A stretch of 64,000 bases of DNA from Pedobacter yulinensis (GTDB lineage Bacteria > Bacteroidota > Bacteroidia > Sphingobacteriales > Sphingobacteriaceae). The notes beneath the pieces were generated by a model, which was given only the letters and a program-made list of their open reading frames with translations, was not told where the DNA came from and did no database searches. Both the position numbers and the translations under genes were made by a program. This document shows, piece by piece, positions 24,288 through 33,610 of this stretch (its first letter is position 1; each line of letters begins with the position of its first letter). Where the stretch lies: positions 1,426,001-1,490,000 of the forward strand of contig NZ_KZ686269.1 of assembly GCF_003029735.1 (NCBI RefSeq), given 5' to 3'.

Positions 24288-25358
24288 ATGTTTACAATAG
24301 ATGCCCACCTGGATCTCGCCATGAACGCCATGGAATGGAACCGCGACCTTACTTTGCCGGTTGCGGCCATCAATGCCCGCGAGGCCGGACTACAGGACAG
24401 ACCCGACCGCGGCAGGGCGGTGGTATCGCTGCCCGAACTGAGAAAAGGTGGTATCGGACTTGTCGTGGCTACGCAGATTGCGCGTTTTGTGGCGCCAGAC
24501 AATCCGTTGCCTGGCTGGCATTCGCCTGAACAAGCCTGGGCACAAACGCAGGGACAGCTGGCCTGGTACCGTGCCATGGAAGACAAAGACGAACTCGTGC
24601 AGATCACTGACCTGGCCGGCCTGGAACAGCACCTGTCCAGATGGAAAAGAGCAGACGGCCAGCAAACGGCGCCGGTCGGTTATATCCTGAGCCTGGAAGG
24701 TGCAGACTCCGTCATCACCCCAGATTACCTGCGCGCGGCACATGCAGGCGGCCTGCGGGCTGTCGGGCCGGCACATTACGGCCCCGGCAGGTATGCCAAC
24801 GGGACCGATGCTTCAGGAAGAATGGGAAACGAGGGCCTGGCCCTGCTGCGGGAAATGGAAAGCCTGAATATCATTCTCGATGCGACCCATCTCTGCGATG
24901 ACGCTTTCTGGCAGGCGCTCGAACATTTCTCAGGACCAATATGGGCCAGTCACAACAACTGCCGCAGTCTGGTCAATCACAACAGGCAATTCAGCGATGA
25001 ACAGCTGCTGGCACTGGCAGAGCGCGGCGCGGTGATCGGCATGGCGCTCGATGCCTGGATGATCGTTCCGGGCTGGGAGCGCGGCAAGTCGACCCCGCGA
25101 GGCATGAACTGCGGCCTGGAGGCAGCCATTGACCACCTGGACCACATTTGCCAGTTAACCGGCAATGTCCGGCACGTGGGAATCGGATCTGACCTGGACG
25201 GCGCTTTTGGCAACGAACAGTGCCCTTACGATCTTGAAACCATAGCCGATCTGCAAAAAATACCTGATTTGCTTAGCCGCCGGGGTTTTTCAGCGGAAGA
25301 TATTTCACAGATCATGCATGGCAACTGGCTCCGGTTCCTCAGAGCAGCATGGGCTTGA
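24288..25358 (+). CDS. Membrane dipeptidase-type (peptidase M19)
   Basis: 356 residues without a signal peptide, so cytoplasmic. The binuclear zinc ligands are visible: HLD (His7, Asp9), Glu137 in SLEGAD, and the histidines in DATHLCD and ASHNNCR; GIGSDLDG follows. M19 dipeptidases accept a D-residue at the C-terminal position. It starts 7 bases after the PLP gene and probably frees D-amino acids from L-Xaa-D-Xaa dipeptides for that enzyme. Last gene of the operon. Confidence 0.9.
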   Translation: MFTIDAHLDLAMNAMEWNRDLTLPVAAINAREAGLQDRPDRGRAVVSLPELRKGGIGLVVATQIARFVAPDNPLPGWHSPEQAWAQTQGQLAWYRAMEDKDELVQITDLAGLEQHLSRWKRADGQQTAPVGYILSLEGADSVITPDYLRAAHAGGLRAVGPAHYGPGRYANGTDASGRMGNEGLALLREMESLNIILDATHLCDDAFWQALEHFSGPIWASHNNCRSLVNHNRQFSDEQLLALAERGAVIGMALDAWMIVPGWERGKSTPRGMNCGLEAAIDHLDHICQLTGNVRHVGIGSDLDGAFGNEQCPYDLETIADLQKIPDLLSRRGFSAEDISQIMHGNWLRFLRAAWA

Positions 25359-25374
25359 CATCCGGCCAACAGCT

Positions 25375-26136
25375 CTAACCGCCCGATACAGCTTTTCTTA
25401 AGGTTTGCAGGTTGTCGATCGCACTGCCTATGGTATTGTTGAAATAGGTATAGACCGTCCGTCCCTCGTCAAGCCAGTCATTGATGTAACTGGCATATTC
25501 GTATAATTCGTCATCCGGATAGGTGCCGCGGTAGTCCCCGCCCGGGCCATGAAAACGCAGATACACCGCATTTCCCGGCTGAAGCGAGCCCAGCAAGATA
25601 CCCTGTTTCAATTTATCATGAAGCACCAGGCCCATTTGATGTTTTTCGAGCAGTTCGTAGGTGGCCGGCCGGTACCAGTCGGCGTGCCTGAACTCAATGG
25701 TCGTGTGCCATTCGCCCGCCGGATCATTCTGCCGGATGAGCTGCAACAGGTGGTCGAGCCGGTGCATCCAGGCAGGCCTGAAACTGCCGGGAAACTGCAC
25801 AAGCAGGCAACCTTTTTTGTCACCTACAGCATTGATGGCCTGCATAAAAGTCACAAGGTCAGCTTCGTCAAACTCCAGCCCTTTGTTGTGCGTCAGGCCT
25901 TTCCACAGCTTAAAGGTAAAACGAAAGTGTTCTGGCACTTCTCCGGCCCACTTTTGCAGGGTTTGGGCGCGGGGTACTTTGTAGAAACAGCTGTTCACTT
26001 CCAGGCTGTTAAAGAGGTGGCCGTAATAGGTCAGCCTGCTCCGTTCCTGAAATTCTGGCGGATAAAATGATTTATTGCGTACCGGAAGCAGCAGTCCGCT
26101 GGTTCCGGTATAGTATCCCGATCTGTGTGTAAGCAT
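25375..26136 (-). CDS. DUF72 (YecE-family) protein
   Basis: 253 residues. YYTGTSG at the N-terminus, NSLEVNSCFYKVP, FTFKLWKGLTH, LVQFPGSF, TTIEFRHADWY and VYTYFNNT are the standard DUF72 blocks, a TIM-barrel fold of unknown function. Soluble, cytoplasmic. It is convergent with the dipeptidase operon. Confidence 0.93.
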   Translation of the reverse strand: MLTHRSGYYTGTSGLLLPVRNKSFYPPEFQERSRLTYYGHLFNSLEVNSCFYKVPRAQTLQKWAGEVPEHFRFTFKLWKGLTHNKGLEFDEADLVTFMQAINAVGDKKGCLLVQFPGSFRPAWMHRLDHLLQLIRQNDPAGEWHTTIEFRHADWYRPATYELLEKHQMGLVLHDKLKQGILLGSLQPGNAVYLRFHGPGGDYRGTYPDDELYEYASYINDWLDEGRTVYTYFNNTIGSAIDNLQTLRKAVSGG

Positions 26137-26377
26137 AAGTTGTGTGTTTGGCCGCCCCGGGCAGTCCTGCTTTCCGGCATGGCACCGGCCAGTTCAAGCA
26201 GTTATGGTATGTCATGCATGGCCTCGGCCGCCTGGCCGCCTGTTAAGCAACAGGTCTTGCAGCGGGTTTGTTTTGCAGGGTGCCCCGGGAAACAAAAGCA
26301 ATTGCACAGCCTAAAGGCGTGTGCAGCTGCGGCCGGCAGCGTCATTAAGCATTGCAATAAAACGGTGTTCAGACCGA

Positions 26378-27157
26378 TCAGCTGAGCCCGAAACGTTCCT
26401 GTTCTTCGGTAAAATAGGTGGTGCGGCCTCCAACTTTCCGGGTTTGGATCCTTGCGCCGGTCGGGCTTTCGGTTTTCTTGCTGTGGTGTATGTTCATAAA
26501 ATCGCGCAATTCGCCGCTCAACTGGTCCGGATTGGCTTTCCTGATCTCGGCAATGGCATTTTTTAGCACGCGCTGCATGGCCTCATAGAGCTTTTCGGCA
26601 TTCTTGGCGGGGATAGCCTTTGCGGGCGAGAAAGGGTAAATACGCGCTTCCCAGAGGATCTCGTCTGCGTAAGCGTTTCCAATACCTCTGATGAATTTCT
26701 GATCGAGGAGAATGCTCTTGATCTCAGTCTTTTTACCGGCCAGCAATTCCAGAAAAGCTTCTTTACTCATGGTAAAAGCATCAGGAACCTCTGAAATAAC
26801 GGGGTTCAGCGTCGGCGTTGCCGCTTTCTGAAAGTCGGTCATGAAAAACCCGCTTCCATCGGTAAAATCAAATCCGATGATCGGGAAACGGGGTTCTTTA
26901 CCTTCTTCTTTCATTTGCAGTTCCCCATGAAGCATCAGGTGCAGTCCCAGCATGCGGTCCTTACCAAAGTCAAGCAGGAGGCTTTTGCCATTGCGCGAAA
27001 CCGAAGAAAGCTTATGACCTTCCAGTTTTTTCTTTAACTCCGGCACCTCAACATTCAGTTTCCTGGTAACGGTAACATCGATTTCTTTTAACACTTTGCC
27101 TTTAAACTGCTTATCGAGATTGGCAGCGAAGACTTCTAAATCAGGTAATTCTGGCAT
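26378..27157 (-). CDS. Fpg/Nei-family DNA glycosylase with a zincless finger
   Basis: 259 residues starting MPELPDLE at 27157; Pro2 is the nucleophile and Glu3 the acid. The helix-two-turn-helix is at LLDQKFIRGIGNAYADEILW (about 155-175). The C-terminal zinc finger of classical Fpg has lost its four cysteines: the segment is SKKTESPTGARIQTRKVGGRTTYFTEEQ, with the Arg of the GRTTYF turn kept, as in zincless-finger glycosylases such as NEIL1. It should excise oxidised bases and nick abasic sites. The longer frame to 27217 was rejected because Pro must follow the initiator Met. Confidence 0.92.
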   Translation of the reverse strand: MPELPDLEVFAANLDKQFKGKVLKEIDVTVTRKLNVEVPELKKKLEGHKLSSVSRNGKSLLLDFGKDRMLGLHLMLHGELQMKEEGKEPRFPIIGFDFTDGSGFFMTDFQKAATPTLNPVISEVPDAFTMSKEAFLELLAGKKTEIKSILLDQKFIRGIGNAYADEILWEARIYPFSPAKAIPAKNAEKLYEAMQRVLKNAIAEIRKANPDQLSGELRDFMNIHHSKKTESPTGARIQTRKVGGRTTYFTEEQERFGLS

Positions 27158-27249
27158 ATGCGAATTTAGCAAAAAACCGACTGCCGCGAACAGGCCTGAG
27201 CCATTTTTTCTCAACAAGCAGATGGCTGTTTATCCATCCCTGATACCGG

Positions 27250-28428
27250 TTAGTCCTTCACCTGTCTGAAATAAAAAGCCAGGCCGGCAAAACAAATGGC
27301 AACGCCTGTCAGGCCCAGCGCCAGCGGCAGGGAAAAGTGAAAAGCTACAAAACCCAGCAGGCCGGGACCCGCAAGCTGTCCGGCATAACCCATTGTGGTG
27401 ACCGCCGGAATGGCCACCGCAGGCGGCACATGTTTCAGCTTTCCTGCAGCAGAGAAAAATACCGGAACCGTATTGGCTGCACCCAGGCCAAGAAGAACAA
27501 AACCAAGCAGGGCCGTGATGGTCCAGGGTGTGCTCACTGCAAGCAAGAGCCCGAAGGCCGCGAGCAGTGTTCCCCACAGCACAATTCTACGCGAACTGAA
27601 CCGCTCGATCAGTCCATCGCCCAGCAGCCGCATGGTTGCCATGGCCACCGAAAAGGCGGCATAACCCGATCCTGCGAAAGCCGCCTCCATACCCCGGTGT
27701 TCGCGAAGCAGCAGCGCGCTCCAATCCAGCATGGCCCCTTCGGCAAGGAACAGCACAAAACACATGAGCCCAAGGAAGAGCACAGCCGGTCTGAGCCATA
27801 GCATCCTTGCCCCGGGATCTCCCTGCTCTGCCGCAGGCTCTCCCCCATCCAGTTCTGCGCCCCGGTCAAGCAGGAAGCGGAACTGAAGCAGCAGGATGGC
27901 GGCCAGCAACGCCGATATACTCAGCGCGGCGATACCCGGCGAAAGGCCCAGGCTGATCAGGAAACCAAGTCCCAATGAACCACATAACCCGCCAACGCTG
28001 AACAGCCCATGAAAAGATGATAAAATATGTTTTCCGTACAGGTTCTGAACCACGACCGCGTGTGCGTTCATCGACACGTCGATCGCCCCCACGCCCGCAC
28101 CGAAAACGAACAGGCCAATTCCCAGCGTTATTGGTGTGGCCAGCCAAATGAGTAAAGGAAGCGTCGCCGCCGTCAGCAAACCGGAACACAACATGACCAG
28201 GCGACTGCCCGCGCGGTGCACAAGCAGGCCCGCAAGCGGCATCGCGACGATTGCCCCCGCACCAAGCAGCAGGAGCACCATGCCCAACGCCGCATCGTCC
28301 AGCTGCAGCCGGTCTTTTGCGAAAGGAACCATTGGGGCCCAGCTGGCTACACCCAGTCCGCAAACCAGGAAAACAGACTTCGTCGCCTTGCGCGCACGCC
28401 TTACATCGGCTGCAGATATTTCTTTCAT
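27250..28428 (-). CDS. MFS transporter, YbjJ/MosC-like
   Basis: 392 residues with 12 predicted membrane spans. GAGVGAIDVSMNAHAVVV is the signature of the MosC/YbjJ branch of the major facilitator superfamily; MosC is linked to rhizopine, YbjJ is uncharacterised. It probably moves a small sugar-like solute or a drug across the inner membrane. It follows a secreted hydrolase gene by 47 bases, and that gap is packed with GCAAT repeats and a promoter. Confidence 0.85.
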   Translation of the reverse strand: MKEISAADVRRARKATKSVFLVCGLGVASWAPMVPFAKDRLQLDDAALGMVLLLLGAGAIVAMPLAGLLVHRAGSRLVMLCSGLLTAATLPLLIWLATPITLGIGLFVFGAGVGAIDVSMNAHAVVVQNLYGKHILSSFHGLFSVGGLCGSLGLGFLISLGLSPGIAALSISALLAAILLLQFRFLLDRGAELDGGEPAAEQGDPGARMLWLRPAVLFLGLMCFVLFLAEGAMLDWSALLLREHRGMEAAFAGSGYAAFSVAMATMRLLGDGLIERFSSRRIVLWGTLLAAFGLLLAVSTPWTITALLGFVLLGLGAANTVPVFFSAAGKLKHVPPAVAIPAVTTMGYAGQLAGPGLLGFVAFHFSLPLALGLTGVAICFAGLAFYFRQVKD

Positions 28429-28431
28429 TTT

Positions 28432-28474
28432 GCAATATTATGCAATAATTATAAAAATCGCAATTTGTTGCAAT
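28432..28474 (-). promoter_or_regulatory. Four GCAAT repeats overlapping the MFS promoter
   Basis: GCAAT begins at 28432, 28442, 28460 and 28470, so spacing is 10, 18 and 10 bases. Read on the minus strand, TTG (28463-28461), 20 bases and TAATATTG (28440-28433) form the promoter, and the repeats coincide with both elements. The ATG is 4 bases beyond the -7 box. Looks like a two-site operator controlling the MFS gene. Confidence 0.55.
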
Positions 28475-28475
28475 G

Positions 28476-29216
28476 CTATTTGATCTCCGGGAGCAGCAGG
28501 ATGGCTAGGCGTTCGGGCGCAGACATCTGCGGATTGTGGTCTGCAGACATTTCGACCACCTTCCAGCCGCGCTCGCGGGCGCGCTTTGACGAAGGATAGA
28601 AAGAATCGGCGGCAGCGGTTTTACCCGGATCAACGGTGAGAATATAGGTTGCAGGCAGTTTCAGCGCAGCAGGATTTCGCCACCGAACGGGCTCCAGAAA
28701 AGTTTTGGTAGCCTGCGGCACATCTTTCGGTGGGCGTTGCCCGGCCTTTACCCATACGGGTATCATGAAGTCCTGGCCGCTAACCTGTGCCGGCGCAGCA
28801 GTCCCGTGTGTGGTGAACGCGTTATCCCCGTCGTTCGGTGCAAAGGCGTCGAGATAGATCAGTTTTGCAATGCGGTCAGGAATGCTGTCGGCAACACCCG
28901 TAATCACCATGCCACCGTAACTGTGCCCCATCAGGACTACGTTGTGCAGATCTTCGTAGAGAATGGTGTTGACCACATCTTTGATGTGCGTAGCCAGGCC
29001 AATGTCTTTCGAAGCCAGGTGCACCCGCTCTCCCTGCCCGCTCAGGCTGGGACGGTACACATGTACGCCTGCCCGTGTCAGCAGCGAATCAGTTTTTTTA
29101 AACGACCAGTTGCCGCCCCAGGCCCCGTGCACCATAACGAATACCGGTTTACGCTGTGCCTGACTATTTATGACAGGCACAACGAGTAACAGCAGAAATT
29201 TCAAGACTATTTTCAT
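28476..29216 (-). CDS. Secreted alpha/beta hydrolase (EstC-like esterase)
   Basis: 246 residues with a signal peptide (MKIVLKFLLLLVVPVINSQAQ). VHGAWGG forms the oxyanion hole, GHSYGG carries Ser99, YLDAFAP follows, and the catalytic His is in SADHNPQMS near the end. It resembles EstC/pyrethroid-hydrolase-type and methylesterase-like enzymes (HNL/MES branch). Substrate unknown; probably periplasmic. It lies directly upstream of the MFS transporter on the same strand. Confidence 0.85.
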   Translation of the reverse strand: MKIVLKFLLLLVVPVINSQAQRKPVFVMVHGAWGGNWSFKKTDSLLTRAGVHVYRPSLSGQGERVHLASKDIGLATHIKDVVNTILYEDLHNVVLMGHSYGGMVITGVADSIPDRIAKLIYLDAFAPNDGDNAFTTHGTAAPAQVSGQDFMIPVWVKAGQRPPKDVPQATKTFLEPVRWRNPAALKLPATYILTVDPGKTAAADSFYPSSKRARERGWKVVEMSADHNPQMSAPERLAILLLPEIK

Positions 29217-29367
29217 AGGCTCAATTTACAAAATTAATCCGCCTCCGGTAGGCCAGATCGTGTGCCGGATTTGTGGCTGAAAACTTTCACTGCCCTCCCG
29301 CTGTTTTCATCCTGTCATCCCTGTCCTCGTTACCGGGCACCGGTATGGCATTTAAATTCTAAGCATC

Positions 29368-30240
29368 ATGAACATTATAGTTGGGGCATCGGGCCAGGTA
29401 GGCTCTATGGTTGTTGAAAACCTGCTGAAAGACGGCGCACCGGTCAGGGGTATTGTCAGGTCTGAAGAAAAGCGCATCGCGCTGCTTGATAAAGGAGCAG
29501 AAGCCTTTGTTGCCGACGCGCACGACCGGGAAGCCATGATCAGGGCGTTCCAGGATGGGCGTGCCCTTTTCATTATCACGCCTGAAAGCGGCCAAAGCAA
29601 TGACATCCTCGCCGAAACCAAGGCCATACTTGACAACTACCGTTTTGCCATCAGGCGCTCCTCTGTCCAAAAAATTGTGGGCATTTCATCGATGGGCGCT
29701 CAGTTCAGCGAAAACAGCGGGAACCTGCTCATGTCTTTTATGCTTGAGCAAAATTTTACCGATAGTGAGGTGGAGCAGATCTTTATTCGCCCGGCTTATT
29801 ATTTCAGCAACTGGATGATGGGGTATGACGAGGCGATCCGCACCGGCGTGCTGCCCACCTTTTTCCCTCCAGACCTGCCGATACCCATGGTGGCGCCGGC
29901 CGATGTGGCCGCACTGGCCGCCAAACTGATGCCCGGAGGCCTGGGTGCCAGCAAGATCTACGAATTAGAAGGGCCGCGCCAATACAGTGCCGACGAGGTG
30001 GCCGCCGCTTTTGCAAAGATCTCGGGAAAAGAAGTAAAGGCCCGGCAAATTCCCCGGGAGGAGTGGGAACAGGTCATTTCAGGCATGGGTTTTACAGCTG
30101 ATGGCACACGCAATTTTATACAGATGACCGAGCTGGTGGCGAGCGGCCAGGCAGGGCCTCAAAAACAGGGCACCGTTTGGCTGCAAGCTGAAACCACGCT
30201 GGAAGATTTTCTGCTGCAAACGCTGAAACCCGGAAAATAA
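29368..30240 (+). CDS. NmrA-like NAD(P)H-binding protein
   Basis: 290 residues. MNIIVGASGQVGSMVVENLL is the Rossmann start, with FIITPES, IVGISSMGAQ and FIRPAYYFSNWM further on. It is an atypical short-chain dehydrogenase of the NmrA/quinone-reductase type with unknown substrate. Its stop overlaps the ATG of the cupin gene (TAATG), so they are co-translated. Confidence 0.85.
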   Translation: MNIIVGASGQVGSMVVENLLKDGAPVRGIVRSEEKRIALLDKGAEAFVADAHDREAMIRAFQDGRALFIITPESGQSNDILAETKAILDNYRFAIRRSSVQKIVGISSMGAQFSENSGNLLMSFMLEQNFTDSEVEQIFIRPAYYFSNWMMGYDEAIRTGVLPTFFPPDLPIPMVAPADVAALAAKLMPGGLGASKIYELEGPRQYSADEVAAAFAKISGKEVKARQIPREEWEQVISGMGFTADGTRNFIQMTELVASGQAGPQKQGTVWLQAETTLEDFLLQTLKPGK

Positions 30241-30605
30241 TGGCGCGATCTGAGGTTCACGTCATCGACCTGGCTAAAGTAGCGGGTTTAATGACCGGCG
30301 ATTACCAGAACGATGTGCTCTCGACCGTGAATGATCATGTGGTACGCATCGGTATGATGACTGCCCCGTATTTCTGGCATTTGCATCCCGATTCTGACGA
30401 AATTTTCCTCGTTGTAGAGGGCAGTGTATGGGTTGATCTGGCAAACCGCAGCCTTGAGCTCCTGCCTGGCCAGCTGCTGACCATCCCCGCCGGCACCCCG
30501 CACCGTACCCGGCCCGGGGGCGTCAGATCCGTGAACCTGACCTTCGAAAGCGCGGGTATGACAACCCTTGCCTGCGAACAACCGCAGGCAGATCCGGGCT
30601 CCTGA
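30240..30605 (+). CDS. Cupin-domain protein
   Basis: 121 residues in a single small beta-barrel. The two cupin motifs are visible: HLHPDSDEIFLVVEG with metal-binding histidines and a glutamate, and PAGTPHRT with the last histidine. Such proteins may isomerise or bind small metabolites. It overlaps the NmrA-like gene and may work with it on the same compound. Confidence 0.87.
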   Translation: MARSEVHVIDLAKVAGLMTGDYQNDVLSTVNDHVVRIGMMTAPYFWHLHPDSDEIFLVVEGSVWVDLANRSLELLPGQLLTIPAGTPHRTRPGGVRSVNLTFESAGMTTLACEQPQADPGS

Positions 30606-30628
30606 AGCCGCTGCAACCTTATCGCCTT

Positions 30629-31012
30629 TTAGCTGATATCGGTAATGGAAGCAATCTTCCCTTCGCTGAACGTAAAAACCGACCGGCCGTCCATTTCGAG
30701 CCGGTCGCCCTTTTTCAGGCTGCTCGACAGGTCTGCAGCCGCAACTGCACGGTAAATGATGTCAATCTCTGTGCTGCTACCGATGTGCCGCAATGCAGCA
30801 ATCTGCTGTTCCCGGTTTGAGAAATAGCTGAGCGCTTCGGCAGCCTGCTTTTCAAAGGCAGCGAGGCCTTCCAGCCGCATGGTCAGCTCCGCTCCGCTTC
30901 TGTTTTCGAAGATGATGTCCGGGTGCAGGCCAGCCAGCATACCGGGAAGATCAAAATGATTGTAAGCCCGGATATAGGTCCTGATCAGGGCTTCTTTTTC
31001 TGCATGTTCCAT
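30629..31012 (-). CDS. NTF2-like (SnoaL-type) small protein
   Basis: 127 residues from ATG 31012 (MEHAEKEALIRTYIRAYNHFDLPGMLAGLHPDI...). This is the common start of SnoaL-like folds used in stress proteins and ketosteroid-isomerase-like enzymes. No catalytic residue can be named safely. The longer frame to 31087 adds a non-typical leader, so I chose the inner start. Convergent with the cupin gene. Confidence 0.8.
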   Translation of the reverse strand: MEHAEKEALIRTYIRAYNHFDLPGMLAGLHPDIIFENRSGAELTMRLEGLAAFEKQAAEALSYFSNREQQIAALRHIGSSTEIDIIYRAVAAADLSSSLKKGDRLEMDGRSVFTFSEGKIASITDIS

Positions 31013-31176
31013 TTCAAACTCGTTTTTAGCACCCGGCAACACCAGCGGCGCGGATGAAGCGATCAAGCAGGCGGTCAAGCGGTGCATTCACCTGTTAAAG
31101 ATACATGGGCTGCGAAATTTCTCAAAAAAGCCCGCTGCCGCCTTTACTGGTATCGGCCGGAAGCATCCGGCCGCAC

Positions 31177-33573
31177 TTACTTCAGCCGGCTTTTCACGTC
31201 ATCGCTGCTGCTTTCTATATTTTTCATTTTAAAGGCTTTTCCGAGATCGAAGTTATACGTCAGCCCCAGGGAAAAACGCCGGTCCTGCTGCAGTTGCGAA
31301 AAATTCATCGTAAAATCATTGAAATAAAACGAGCCGCTCACTTTGTTCGTGAAAAAGATATCATCTACGCTGGCCTTCAGTACAAGTCTGTTCTTGAACA
31401 TTTTTTTCTGCACACCCGCATTCACCGCGTACAGGCGGTTCAGGACCGCATTTGCAAAAATAATGCGCGACAGGTAAAAGGCGTTCAAATTAATGGACCA
31501 TTGGTTTGGCAATGTGAAAGCGTGGTTGGTTTGCAGTGTCAGGATGTTTTTGGAAATGGCATACTGCGGCGCGTTAACCCGCTGGTTGCTGAACTGCAGG
31601 GTATATTGCATGTCCCACCATTTGGCTGCTTTGACCGGTGCAAACAGGCCGACCAGGTAGTTTTCGGTCGAGCCGACGTTGTTCGGTTGCTGAATCATGA
31701 CCTCGGGGTTGTCATCGGCCGTTTTGATGATGTTGTTGATGGCGTCGCGGTTGCGGGTATAACTTGCCGTGAGCACATATTTGCTGGCCATGGTGAAATT
31801 CACCTCGTAAGCATTGTTAAACTCAGGCGTCAGGTAAGGGTTGCCCATCGAGTAAGAATAGTTGTCGATATAACCAACATAGGGGTTAAGATCGAAGAAC
31901 GAGGGTCTGTTGAACCGCCTGTTGTAACTTGCGCTGATGTTGTAACTTCCTTCCTTGTTCAGGTTCCTTTTCAGGTATACGCTGGGAAAAAGGTTAAAGT
32001 AATCCCGCTTATTTTCTGTCGTTTGCCCCCTGTTGAACAGGGTGCCGGTCAAATTGGTGTTTTCGCCGCGCAGCCCGAGCTGAACATCCGTTCCTGCAAG
32101 GGTGGCATCGAACTTCAGATAGGCGGCCACGATATTTTCTTTGTACAGGTAGGTAAAGTCCTGGCCTGCGCTGCCGATCCAGTTGCCGCCGGTAAAGGCT
32201 TCGAATGCGGCGCGATTGTCAATGTCAGTAACAGAAATCTTTCCGCCGCCGGTCAGCTTACCCAGTTTACCGAAAGATTGGATGTATTTGGCATCGGCTG
32301 TGAAGATCTTCGCATCGCTGGGCGTCGAGTTTCGGAACGCCGTGTCGCGCACAAACTGGTTGTTGGCATTAAAGAACGAGGTTTCGCCCTGCGACCGGTT
32401 CCTGGCGTTGTTAATGCTGTAATCTGACAGGACGACCAACGCAGAGCCCAGCGTATCTGTTTTCAGGTGGTAATTGATACCCGCCGCCTGGTAATCGCTC
32501 GCCGAGCGGCCGGGAAACAGCCCGCTGCTTAAAGAATTGTTTATGGCATTCGGATAAACGATCTGCGTTCTTGCTACGAAATCGTCTGTGTATGTACCGA
32601 AAGATCCGGTATAGTCAAGTGCGATGTATTGTTTGTCGTCAATATCAAATGTGCCTCCCAGTCGCAGGCGCTGACCGGTATTGCGGCTGATGCCATTGTT
32701 CACCGCGCTGTACATGCCGTTTTGCGGAAAGTTCCTGTTTTGATCAATGTCGTTAAAGCGCTTCATGTTTGAATACGAATAATTCGCGATCAGACCCAGT
32801 TTGCCTTTTTTGAAATTGGCCTGCACACCATTGTCAAAACCGCCGTAACGACCCTGCCTGTAGTTCGAATACACAGACCCGTTCAGGCCCGCCTTTCCCT
32901 GCTTTTTTAGCACAATGTTAATCATGCCGCCGGTTCCCTGCGCATCGTACTCGGCCGGCGGATGGGCGATGATTTCCATCGACTCGATCTCATCGCTCCG
33001 CAGGGCGTTCAGGTAATTGGTCAGGTCGTCGCCAGAGAGCTGCAGCAGTTTGCCATTCACCATAATCCGGGTGCCCGAATTGCCGTTTATAGATATCTGG
33101 CCATCGCGCACAAAAACCCCCGGCGCCAGGCTCATGGTTTCAAGCGAGGACTTGCCCGAAGCAAGCGCATTGTTTTCAATGTTCATGACGATGCGGTCTG
33201 CTTTGCGGGTAATCAGGGGTTTGCGACCGGCAACAACCACATCAGAAAGCTGCTGACCAGAGCCTGGCAGCACGAAGTCTGCTGTCAGCGTTTGCTGCGC
33301 AATCTCGATATCTTTAGTTATTTCCTTGTAACCGACGGCCGATGCCCTGAGCCTGTATTTGCCTGCAGTCCTGGCCTGCAGCTCATAATTACCGGCGCTG
33401 TCGGCGATCTTCTGTGCCGCCGGCGCGGTTTGGCCCTCGGCAAAAAGCAATACGGTTGCGAACGGTATGCCCGCCGCTTTCTCATCGCGCACACGTCCCT
33501 TAACAAGACGCTGCGCCATCGAGGCGGTAGCCGAGATCAGTACGATAAGGAAGGTGCTTGTAAAAAGTTTCAT
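31177..33573 (-). CDS. TonB-dependent outer membrane receptor (outer membrane beta-barrel family)
   Basis: 798 residues starting with a signal peptide (MKLFTSTFLIVLISATASMAQ) at 33573; the frame is open to 34092 but no initiation makes sense there. After a carboxypeptidase-regulatory-like domain (RVRDEKAAGIPFATVLLF, about 22-110) comes a plug (DVVVAGRKP, INGNSGTRIMVNG) and a long beta-barrel. This is the single-gene type without a SusD partner; it takes up an unknown ligand such as a metal complex or peptide. The frame on the opposite strand (31105-32427) is a shadow. Confidence 0.88.
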   Translation of the reverse strand: MKLFTSTFLIVLISATASMAQRLVKGRVRDEKAAGIPFATVLLFAEGQTAPAAQKIADSAGNYELQARTAGKYRLRASAVGYKEITKDIEIAQQTLTADFVLPGSGQQLSDVVVAGRKPLITRKADRIVMNIENNALASGKSSLETMSLAPGVFVRDGQISINGNSGTRIMVNGKLLQLSGDDLTNYLNALRSDEIESMEIIAHPPAEYDAQGTGGMINIVLKKQGKAGLNGSVYSNYRQGRYGGFDNGVQANFKKGKLGLIANYSYSNMKRFNDIDQNRNFPQNGMYSAVNNGISRNTGQRLRLGGTFDIDDKQYIALDYTGSFGTYTDDFVARTQIVYPNAINNSLSSGLFPGRSASDYQAAGINYHLKTDTLGSALVVLSDYSINNARNRSQGETSFFNANNQFVRDTAFRNSTPSDAKIFTADAKYIQSFGKLGKLTGGGKISVTDIDNRAAFEAFTGGNWIGSAGQDFTYLYKENIVAAYLKFDATLAGTDVQLGLRGENTNLTGTLFNRGQTTENKRDYFNLFPSVYLKRNLNKEGSYNISASYNRRFNRPSFFDLNPYVGYIDNYSYSMGNPYLTPEFNNAYEVNFTMASKYVLTASYTRNRDAINNIIKTADDNPEVMIQQPNNVGSTENYLVGLFAPVKAAKWWDMQYTLQFSNQRVNAPQYAISKNILTLQTNHAFTLPNQWSINLNAFYLSRIIFANAVLNRLYAVNAGVQKKMFKNRLVLKASVDDIFFTNKVSGSFYFNDFTMNFSQLQQDRRFSLGLTYNFDLGKAFKMKNIESSSDDVKSRLK

Positions 33574-33610
33574 CTGGATGCAATTGAGTTTTCTTTTGTT
33601 TGGCTGTAAG

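Noticed and set aside
31105-32427. Long open frame (440 codons) on the plus strand opposite the TonB receptor
   Set aside because: It has no recognisable domain or start signals and is fully antisense to a receptor with clear family features; long shadows are normal in such GC-rich genes.
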